Below the pieces are notes generated by a model. The model saw only the letters and a program-made list of their open reading frames with translations. It ran no database searches and was not told where the DNA came from. A stretch of 64,000 nucleotides of DNA from positions 248,001-312,000 of the forward strand of contig JADNRV010000029.1 of assembly GCA_015499995.1 (NCBI GenBank). The letters are read 5' to 3'. The translations under genes and the position numbers were made by a program. How positions within the stretch are numbered: position 1 is the stretch's first letter; each line of letters starts with the position of its first letter. The DNA is from Flammula alnicola (Eukaryota > Basidiomycota > Agaricomycetes > Agaricales > Strophariaceae). Below are positions 54,852 to 64,000 of this stretch, in pieces.

Positions 54852-55425
54852 GATAAAAGGCAACGGGGGTGGGTGTAATCGCTTCGACCGTACATAGTGT
54901 CCGGGTTTATGTACAGAAATTAACCCATTTTGGTTGCTGGACAAAGCTGTGGGCGACATCGGATGCGTACGTGTGGTCATGGGTCTACCATCGGCTCGAA
55001 CTTACTGACATCAAGTAACAACCAGCTCGTCCCATCGTTTATGTAGTGTCAGTCACCCTGTTAAAACCTCTTCAGCTGTTCGGAATTGAAAGAATGGCGA
55101 CATAAATACCTCGTTCTGTCCAATGTCCTCCTACCAGGAACAAAATCACGTAGATGCCTTGAGTTAAAAGTAGACTCGGACGTCAGTATGACGAGTTGGA
55201 TTTGTACATGTTACACACCGTCGAGATCATGAGAAGGAACGATATCAAAGGGAACGCTCCAGTCCGGTTGCCGAAAGATCTGTGCTTCAACTTCGGCCCA
55301 TTTGGGTGCCGTGCTGGGATGGCGGAGTTGGAGTCGTAGCCGGACATAGGCCACCCCGTACACGTGCGGAACGGCTGTCCTGTCGACACACTCTCCTCTA
55401 TTCTCCCATATCGACTTGTGCAGTA
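54852..55425. other. Intergenic with a possible orphan exon
   Basis: On the minus strand, 55432-55211 encodes RHPSTAPKWAEVEAQIFRQP followed by FDIVPSHDLDG and a GT donor. It looks exon-like but I could not attach it to a gene. The NLR promoter must overlap it. Confidence 0.35.
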
Positions 55426-58400
55426 ATGGCATCTAAACCAAGATTGACTCATATATTCGATAAGTCCAAAGCCTTCGTTCGACGTAAGACTCCCCAACCA
55501 CCAGAGGCTTCCAACAACGTAGTAGCAACACCGCCTCCTGCGACTCCCATACCAGCACAGTCATCCAACGACGACATAGCGCCAGACAAACCCTCCCCCC
55601 CTGTCGCTCCACAGAAGGCTTTCGTGAAGAGCAAAAGGTTTGAAACAGATATCGCCGTTCTCTCGGCGGCCTATGTCCTCGAAGAAAACCCCGAGCTCAA
55701 GAGGCTCATCCTTCTAATTGTTTTAATCCACGATAAGGATGAGGAGGATCAAGTAATGTCATCCACACATCATTCATATCGATCTCTAATGAATTCATCC
55801 TCCAGCTTATCGGTGTCCTCGAGACCTGCACCCGGTTCAGCGTCCAACTTGGATCTGCTACCGAGCCTCATCGCGCGGAAGCCACAGAGGCCATAGCGGT
55901 ATTCATTAAGTAAGGATTTAATTTTCCATCCGATATATACGTGTCGTTCTTATCATCTCCATCCATCATTTAGGACGGTCGAAAAGATCAAGACGGTGCA
56001 ACTCGAGGGCGATGCGCAATCCTTGGACGCATTGACGAGCATGGTGGATGATGAGATCGCCAAAATCAAGGTCAGTTTCCAGCTTCCGATTATACCGCAC
56101 TCGATCTCACACCGCCCAGTCCTCACACCCACCGTTCGCGCGCGATCGCGGCTTCGGAACCTCAGAGGGACTATCGAAAGTGCTAACTGCAACCATTGGA
56201 GCAAGTATTACCGTCCTCGACATCGTAAAAGAAGCCAGTGCTGTCATACCAGTACCATGGGTCAAAACAGTAATCGGAGGGGTCGTGAGTTTGTTGAACG
56301 CCGTCACAGTACGTTCTTGAAATATCTTTCATTTTCCATAATTCACAGAACGGTTATTAGCAAACTCGTTCAAATTACAGTGATATGAAACAAATTGCGG
56401 CTACAGCTGGAGAGTTTGTTATTTCTTGTGCCGTGATTTGTTCTGATCGTACAACGGAACCGTCGAAGGAGCTCAAACGAGCGCTGAACAAATTTGCGAG
56501 GTAGATCTTATTGGCCCTATTTGCACACTGCAATGTATTGACTGCTGGATTACATAGGACACTCGAAAGCATTGTTGTGGAATGCGACGAATTGAGTCGA
56601 CTTAATCCGTTTTGGCGTTATCTCCAACAAAACGTCCAGAAGGGTACTCTTCAAGGGATTGGAACAAGGCTGAATATCGCAATTGAACTGTTTCAGGTTT
56701 GTTAAGTCCTTGTGATGCTGAAGCCCTGTACTAACTGGCAATTAGACCGAGAGTCAGGTGCATGTGCAGCTGGACATCAAGGATCTCAGCAGGAAATTTG
56801 GTGCGTCTCAGACCCCTGACCGAACAGCAAAAGTGGACTGAGAAATAAATCAGACTACGCGGCGCTGAACAGCCTTCCAAATCATCCACACTACGTGCGG
56901 AATGAATACCTTGGTGGAAGCCGCGACGACGTTCTAGGATATATTTCTGGCTGGATAGATAAACCCAACGAGCTTGTCCTCTGGATGCACGGCGCCGCTG
57001 GGTTAGGCAAATCGACAGTAGGTCAGCAACTCGTCCACCTTCTCAAACATGACGACCGCCTTGCCGGGGGTGTATTTCTCACCAACCTGACTACGGAACA
57101 CCCCGAGACAGTCATTCAGATGATCTCCAGACAGCTTGGAGAGATGCATCCGCAAGCCATCGCTAATATTTCCGAGGCGGCGAGGAAAGTTAATGGCCCT
57201 CATAGCCCTCTTAAGGATTATTTCACAGCATATATTATCAACCCAGTCCATGAATTAAAGTATCCCTATCAGCTTGTTATCGTAATCGATGGTCTGGAGG
57301 AATGGACAAATCACGAATCATTCCTTGCGGAACTCGCACACATTCCCTCATCGTCACCTCTGAAATTTGTCCTGACTAGCCGCCCCAGTCATTCCATCGA
57401 ACGGCTTCTCAATAAAATCCCAGTTCAAAAATACCCCCTTCCTCCAGTCTCTCAGGAGATTGTTGAGCATTACTTCAATCATCATTTCGAGAGGATTGAT
57501 TGGAGAGGGCGGAAACCTGACCAACAAACCATCAATCGGTTGGCAACTCATGCACACGGTCTCCTTATCTGGGCAACGACGGTTCGGTCATTGTTATCAC
57601 ATGAATCTGATGAGCGCTATCCGCATGTAATACTCGACCAAATTCTTTTGTCTGAAGAGAAGGTGGGCGCTCGGAGTGGAGAGCAGCTCGAGCGCCTCTA
57701 TCGTGACGCTATAGCGACCCTTTTTCCTGAACCGGATATGCGAGAAAAGCTTCGAGGCTTCCTCGGAGCAATGATGGTCCTTCAGGAAGCCCTTCCTATT
57801 CGTGATTTTGCAGGTCTCTTAGGAATGTCGGACCGCCCGGCAGAGGAGATTCAACGGCGGCTGGCAGCTTTGCAAACACGGGGCGATTTCAAGAGCGATG
57901 TCATTCCACCAGCATTACAACAATTCCACGTTTCTTTCCTCGAATTCATTCAATCCACCTCCACAGAGTATAACGGGCACTCTATTGCTCTTAGCACTAC
58001 CAATGCGCACTCGATGCTGGCAAATAGGTGCCTCGAGATTGTTTTTTTCGAGTTGCTCCAATCGCCCCGAGGGCAGACCTGTGCTTACTCTGAGCTTCGT
58101 GGTGTTGAACCATATGCCGTCAAATTTTGGCCTCTGCACCTCTCAAACGGAAGCTCGCGTCTGCCTTTAGCGCCATCTGCTACTAAGGCTCTAATAGACA
58201 TATCCGAGGATGATATGCGGCGCTGGGCTGCATTGTTTCTTCCTTGTGTCGCAGCCAGGTTCCAGGATGGGTATGACTCGCTGGATAATATCCCAAGATC
58301 TGCGCTACTGTATAAGTTAGCCATGATTATAGGGGAGGAAGATGTTACTACGTTGTCATATCAGCTCTACTGCCTCGAGATTGCTGTGCGACTCCAGCCA

Positions 58401-60611
58401 ATCAATGTTGGGACATGGAGAGCATTGGGAGAAGCCTATCACAGGTTGTATGAACACGGCAGGTATAACAAGAACTTGGACGAGGAAATTGGTGTATTCC
58501 GTCATGCCCTGGAACTGGTTTCACAAAAGTCGGCAGGCCAAGGATCATTAGGTGATGTTGGTATTGATATTGGAAGAGATAGTGAAGGACGAACAAATAC
58601 AAGTGAAACAGATGCTCAGGGTTCCATACTGACATGTGTGGCATATGCCCTTCAAATTCGTTTTGGTCAGCGGGGCGCTTCAAACGACTTTGACGAAGCA
58701 ATTTCGTTGCACCGAGAGGCACTTGTTCTTCGGCCAGCACCTCATCCAAATCGCTCCGCGTCACTCAATAACCTTGCCATTGCCCTTCAAACTCATTTTG
58801 GTCAGTGGGGCGCTTCAAATGACCTTGACGAAGCAATTTCATTGAACCGAGACGCACTTGTTCTTCGGCCAGCACCTCATCCAGATCGCTCTCAGTCACT
58901 CAATAACCTGGCCATTGCACTTCGAACTCGTTTTGGTCAGTGGGGCGCTTCAAGCGACCTTGACCAAGCGATTCCCCTGTTCCGAGAGGCACTCATCCTT
59001 CTGCCAGTGCCTCATCCAAATCGCTCCGCGTCACTCAATAACCTTGCCGGTGCCCTTCAAATTCGTTTTGGTCAGCGGGGCGCTTCAAACGACCTTGATG
59101 AAGCAATTTCATTGAACCGAGAGGCACTTGTTCTTCGGCCAGCACCTCATCCAAATCACTCCATGTCACTCAATAACCTTGCCAATGCCCTTCAAACTCG
59201 TTTTGGTCAGTGGGGCGCTTCAAATGACCTTGACGAAGCAATTTCATTGAACCGAGAGGCACTTGTTCTTCAGCCAGCACCTCATCCAAATCGCTCCATG
59301 TCACTCAATAACCTTGCCAATGCCCTTCGAACTCGTTTTGGTCAGCGGGGCGCTTCAAATGACCTTGACGAAGCAATTTCATTGAACCGAGAGGCACTTG
59401 TTCTTCGGCCAGCACCTCATCCAGATCGCTCCGCATCACTCAATAACCTTGCCAATGCTCTTCAAACTCGTTTTGGTCAGCGAGGCACTGCAAACGACCT
59501 TGACAAAGCAATTTCATTGCACCAAGAGGCACTTGTTCTTCGGCCAGCACCTCATCCAAATCGCTCCGTGTCACTCAATAACCTTGCCAGTGCCCTTCAA
59601 ACTCGTTTTGGTCAGTGTGGCACTTCAAACGACCTTGACGAAGTAATTTTATTGCACCGAGAGGCACTTGTTCTTCGACCAGCACCTCATCCAGATCACT
59701 CTCAGTCACTCAATAACCTTGCTGGTGCCCTTCAAACTCGTTTTGGTCAGCGGGGCACTTCAAACAACCTTGACGAAGCAATTTTATTGCACCGAGAGGC
59801 ACTTGTCCTTCGGCCAGCACCTCATCCAGATCGCTCCGCGTCACTCAATAACCTTGCCAGTGCCCTTCAAACTCGTTTTGGTCAGCGGGGCGCTTCAAAT
59901 GACCTTGACGAAGCAATTTCGTTGCACCGAGAGGCACTTGTTCTTCTGCCAGCACCTCATCCAGGTCGCTCTCACTCACTCAATGACCTTGCCAATGCCC
60001 TTCAAACTCGTTTTGGTCAGCGGGGTGCTTCAAATGACCTTGACGAAGCAATTCCATTGTACCGAGAGGCACTTTTTCTTTGGCCAGCATCTCATCCAAA
60101 TCGCTCCATTTCACTCAATAACCTTGCCATTGCCCTTCAAACTCGTTTTGAACAGCGGCGCACTTCAAACGACCTTGACGATGCGATTTTATTGCACCGA
60201 GAGGCACTTGTTCTTCTGCCAGCACCTCATCCAGATCGCTCCAGGTCACTCAATAACCTCGCCAATGCCCTTCAAACTCGTTTTGAACAGCGGGGTGCTT
60301 CAAACGACCTTGACGAAGCGATTTCATTGCACCGAGAGGCACTTGTTCTTCGGCCAGCATCTCATCCAAAGTATTCCAACCTACTTAAAGCCTTCGCTGT
60401 TGCCCTTCAATCTCGGTTCGAAAAAAACCACCTCCCTCCGGACCTCGATGAAGTAATTTTATTGTACCGACGACTCCTCGATTGCGTGGTCCAAGATCCC
60501 AACCGCTCTTGGTCTTTGAAGAGGTTTCCCGCAGCACTAAGAGAGCGTTATGCGCTGATGGGCGAGCAAAGGGACATCGACGAAGCTACTGACATAGAGA
60601 GAGTGGGTTAG
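55426..60611 (+). CDS. NOD-like receptor: MLKL/HeLo-like helical domain, NACHT ATPase, TPR array
   Basis: Eight exons (55426-55752, 55806-55909, 55974-56070, 56120-56308, 56361-56500, 56558-56696, 56746-56800, 56854-60611) join in frame to about 1602 residues. The first 175 residues are Pro-rich then helical. Residues of about 177-350 (VLTATIGASITVLDIVKEAS, VPWVKTVIGGVVSLLNAV, LKRALNKFARTLESIVVECD, LNIAIELFQTESQVHVQLDI) resemble the MLKL-type four-helix N-terminus often fused to basidiomycete NLRs (inferred from helix pattern). NACHT: Walker A GAAGLGKST at about 396-404, Walker B LVIVIDGLEEW near 490-500, sensor-like FVLTSRPS, then a winged-helix-like FLGAMMVLQEALPIRDFAGL. From about 980 come 45-residue TPR units, twelve of them nearly identical. 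Such receptors act in non-self recognition and programmed cell death. No frame defects. Confidence 0.88.
58761..60380 (+). repeat. Twelve 135-bp TPR units in the NLR gene
   Basis: Units begin at 58761 and recur every 135 bp to 60246, each with consensus SLNNLANALQTRFGQRG, then SNDLDEAISLHREALVL and PAPHPNRS. Differences concentrate at a few positions: unit residues 7 (I, G, N, S), 16 (R, W, C), 27 and 29 (S/P/L; N, H, F, Y), 36 (R, L, Q, W), 42 and 45. A weaker unit precedes at 58626, and decayed units follow to the stop. Confidence 0.95.
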
Positions 60612-61412
60612 GTTATCGGCAACGTTTATTTTCAATCACTAGGACTTTGATGTATAATATGGATGGGGAAAGTAGGATAAGTTGGGCTAGCGTGCGGTAG
60701 GGTGTATATAGTACTTCACATATTGACGTGAAGTAAAGTGTGTTATGTTCATCTAAATATGCTCCTTTGAATATTTCTGGGTATCGTGTCCAAGAATCCG
60801 GTCCATAATCTGCAGGCGCAAGCACTCGGAGGTGATGAGAATGAACTCAAGGTGACAAATGATTAATGAGAATGTACAGCATGGTGACGAGAACCCGCAA
60901 TGCCGTCTCTAATTACCCCGCGTTAATGTTTACTGATACCTTGGTTCTGTTCCGGGAACTTCAGAATTCGAAGTTCTTCAACATGAGAATAGCTCGAAGC
61001 TGGGCACCCAAAACCAGATCCAGCCAGGATACACTTGACATGAATATCTCACGAAATGATGCCTGTGATGATTCGGAGAAATGTACGGGCGAGTGTCTTC
61101 GCTGTTAGAATTCGTTAACGAATTTGAGATACTGTAAGTAAAGGGCACCTGAGAAATATCATTATCACCCCGAAATGCACCTTAAACGACTGCAATTTGA
61201 ATACGAGATGGAGAGCCAATCCAATCGATTAGATATAAGTACTACACGGGCAACTTGGTAAAGATAGAAAATAAAATAAGAGGAGGCTGTCAAGGTCAGT
61301 GAAGTAGTTACGGCTCGGGCGACGAGCGGGGTAATAGCCATAGATAAGGGGGCAAAGATAGGGATAGGAAGGAGATGGCGGCAGGAGTAGAGGTGAGCGA
61401 GCGTTACGTCCT
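60612..61412. other. Intergenic
   Basis: 3' flank of the NLR gene. Short frames only; no gene seen. Confidence 0.5.
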
Positions 61413-62868
61413 CTAGCGAGGAGACGATCTTTCGTGTACGATGTTGCCCACCCCTCCCCACCTACTCGACTCGAACTCGGCCGCGTGATGGGGATGATGA
61501 TGACCAGCACGCTTGTGAGTGGAGTGCTGTTTGCAGCATCGCCACTGGCACAACCGGCGGAGTGTCTGTATCTGTAAAACGAAGTTCAGAACGTGGACCT
61601 GAGAAGTATGAAGAAAAGATGCACAATCCAGCAGTGTGGTGGATGTGTTTCCTGCGCTCCTCCTCATCCATGGATTCCGCGACACTGGCGCCGCCTGGTA
61701 TGATATTATAATCGCCAGCTCTGCCACGGCGAGTCGGCCCTCGATAACGGCCAGTCGAGAGCGAGAGCGGTTCACGTTACCGATCCCGCCACCGCCGCTT
61801 GAGTGCTACGAAGGAATGAATAATGTCAGGTAAAATCCTGGAACGAAGGCGGAAGTGAATGTACGATTGGACCTTCCTGCGAGGCGACATACTCCCTGAT
61901 GACTTCCTGCTCAGCTGCATCGACCTCAGGTCGGGTCTGGTTGAGAAAACCTCAGAGGAGGAATAGCCAAAGATAGATAAGTGCTCAAGAAAAAATCCGT
62001 GAAGATCTAGAGCGCAGCGATGACATACCTATGTAAGTAGTTGGCATTGGCCACGAATTCTCTGCGACGGGTGACGGAGAAATCGTCTGGGCCGGAGCTG
62101 GGTCGATCGTCAGATGTTGCCAATTCCTCTTCGTCCTGTGGGACTGCTGAAATAAAGAAAGAAATTTTGAAAGAATATCAGCGACGATAACGAGATATGG
62201 AATGAGAAAACGTACGAAAGTTTCACGACCACGAGAAATCGAATGTTCTGTGTCTGATATTGCGAGGTGTTCCAGCCCTAACAAGGATGAAATCCTACGA
62301 AGGCTCTAAGTGATGGAATTCGAAGTTAAGATCTAGAGAGATCCAGAGGCAATGGACGACAAGAAGAAAGAGTGCGAGCTACGGTGAGAAGGAATGAGAC
62401 GTCGTAAGATCGATCACTATGGATAGGTGCGAATGAAGAACGCAAATGCGAAAACAAGCAGCATGCTGCCCTCGTGGATGAGTACGTTGCTAGGAAGTGT
62501 AGTCGGAACATTTGATGACGGTGAGATCAGATGTAGGATTGGAGGATTTGATGTTCGGTATTTCGGTATGGCGATGCAATGATATCGTCCTTGAAGCTTG
62601 AGGTTGGAGGAGAGGCTGGTTCAAGCTTCAAGTCCTAGATCTGGGAGATAGAAGGTAAAACGATCGGAAATCGAACCTGAACTCGCTCAAACCCCTCCTC
62701 GAGCACCCCACCACTACACGGTGACACGGTGATGAGTGTAGAGAGCAACCCAGAGTCTGGTCTCGACGACTTTGGGGGGTTTAAAGTAGAACACTGTATC
62801 CACCCAAAAACACTGCCTATTTCACCTATAAGTGCTGGATTGGCACTCCCTGCTATCATATCATCCAT
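61413..62868 (-). CDS. Hypothetical multi-exon gene (low confidence)
   Basis: I do not recognise it. Exon-like pieces on the minus strand have plausible GT-AG edges. One is about 62290-62219 (GLEHLAISDTEHSISRGRET). One is about 62151-62030, after TTTCAG: AVPQDEEELATSDDRPSS through RRREFVANANYLHR. One is about 61938-61878: TRPEVDAAEQEVIREYVASQ. The next lies near 61720-61610: DYNIIPGGASVAESMDEEER then RRKHIHHTAGL. The last is possibly near 61560-61413: HHAAEFESSRWGGVGNIVHE. The start may be ATG 62868 (MDDMIAGSANPALIGEIG), but the link from there to the other exons is unproven. No domain is evident; the pieces are acidic and helical. Confidence 0.35.
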
Positions 62869-64000
62869 ATAACACCACTTTCATGCCCTTGAACAGTGTA
62901 GAATGCGACAAGCCCATTTCCCGAACGGTATAGCGATGGCGACTGTCGTCAAACCCACAATCGAATTATAGGCAAAGGAATGCTGGAGTTCAGTGCGTTT
63001 GATATTAATCGCCTTCGGAGTGTAGTCGCGGAGGAAGGTCTCCATTCAAGAGACAACGGCAGAAACACCATTTGAAGGTCTGAAAGATAAGATCGCAGAA
63101 CACAGATCGCTTCATAACCCTGGACCTGTGTTCAAGGGCAGAAGGACCCGTCCGCAAACACCCGACGTCTCAAATGCTGCACTTCCGCACGTCTGGCTTG
63201 GGCACTGATTAGAGCGAGAAGACGCGTGTAAGTTTAGCATGTAGCGCCTTGACATTACAAGAGGAGAATATGAACCATTGTTCAATTCCGATTTCACGCT
63301 CGTTCTCTCTGCGTCTCCTAGCAAACCACCGCATAGCTGCACACATGGCAGCGAACACGTATCCCAAAAGAAATTCACATACGTGACATTGACTATGTCT
63401 TTCTGTCTGAGTCGAAGGGCCTGAACTCCCCTATTTCGTAGCAATCATGGAACGAGCCCAGTGTATACACTGTATGGCTTCGCGAGGAAATCTTCAAACA
63501 GCCAAGGATTGCTATGAGCTTCTCTTAGAGGATTCGCGAAGGCGGGCGCCGAGAGAATCGCGACAGACGACGCTGGGAAATGGGACATGATACGCATCTG
63601 ACGTGTCGACATCAACAAGGAATACTTACCTTGAATGACCTGAGAAAGTGCTGCAGGTGGTCCAGTTCTGTACCGCTCGCTTTCAGAAAAGGGCATCCCT
63701 CACAGTTCTTGATGTCGTGAATTCTTGCTTTCGTATATGCCAAGTTCTGGTATGAAAGACAGACTGCCGTCAAGCAATAGATCGACACTGATGCATCCGT
63801 TCCATCCTGAGCCCGCACAGGTAGTGGACTTTATATCAGTTCGGCATATAGTCGAGAGCGTGGGGTGATCATGGCCATTAGCGTAGAGAGACTCAGAGGC
63901 GGCGAGAAAGGAGGCGAGGCCAAGAGACTCAAAGAGACAGCCATATTTCCCTATACATGGTTGATTGAAAACCACCAATTACTGACGTGACGACAACCCT
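62869..64000. other. Unassigned right end
   Basis: The minus-strand frame 63978-63700 (YGCLFESLGLASFLAASESL, SGWNGCISVDLLLDGSLSF) is moderately protein-like and could be an exon of a gene continuing left, but I found no consistent splice model. Nothing else supported. Confidence 0.3.

Noticed and set aside
58761..60380. Regular 135-bp spacing as a CRISPR or satellite array
   Set aside because: The repeats are contiguous, in frame and encode TPR helices; there are no spacers.

Overview
This window looks like genomic DNA from a mushroom-forming basidiomycete (Agaricomycetes). Genes are split by short (about 45-65 nt) GT-AG introns and have no operons. Recognisable families are typical of that group: a UstYa/DUF3328-like oxidase, an F-box propeller protein, a NACHT-TPR NOD-like receptor, secreted ricin-B-type lectins, and non-LTR retrotransposons. 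The assignment is inference from gene content; no marker gene is present.

Layout. 0-2.2 kb: a mitochondria-targeted protein of unknown function, cut by the window edge, diverging from a complete PITH-domain gene. 2.6-6.7 kb: two tandem TPR paralogues, one frameshifted. 8.3-11.9 kb: two tandem secreted lectin genes with identical seven-exon layouts. 12.5-27 kb: two tandem MFS transporter genes; the second is split in its first exon by a 9.7-kb non-LTR retrotransposon with a poly(A) tail and a 17-bp target-site duplication. 28-30.4 kb: a membrane protein of unknown family. 31.4-33.1 kb: a second retroposon carrying only a LINE-type ORF1, with poly(A) and a 14-bp duplication. 33.1-35.05 and 43.6-45.4 kb: inverted, degenerate copies of a membrane-protein gene that bracket a tRNA-headed SINE-like element (37.1-38.1 kb) and a large bHLH transcription-factor gene (38.3-43.0 kb). 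46-50.4 kb: an F-box protein and a UstYa-like oxidase. 51 kb: a pogo-type MITE. 51.8-54.9 kb: a proline-iminopeptidase-like hydrolase, a GNAT acetyltransferase and a decayed alpha/beta-hydrolase gene. 55.4-60.6 kb: a predicted NLR with an MLKL/HeLo-like helical N-terminus, a NACHT ATPase and at least twelve nearly identical 45-residue TPR units. 60.6-64 kb: one weak hypothetical gene.

Two themes stand out. First, three retroposons (a full-length LINE, an ORF1-only derivative and a tRNA-headed element) can each be bounded to the base by target-site duplications and A-tails. Second, the NLR combines a putative membrane-acting death domain with a repeat array that looks homogenised, the pattern known from fungal non-self recognition receptors. 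It is the best candidate here for an interesting biological system.

A caution for any reader: several otherwise good genes (TPR 1, LINE ORF1, the bHLH factor, the F-box protein, the UstYa-like oxidase) are broken by single missing bases, nearly all in short C or G runs and always in the same direction. This could be residual long-read error rather than real decay, so pseudogene calls based only on such sites are provisional.
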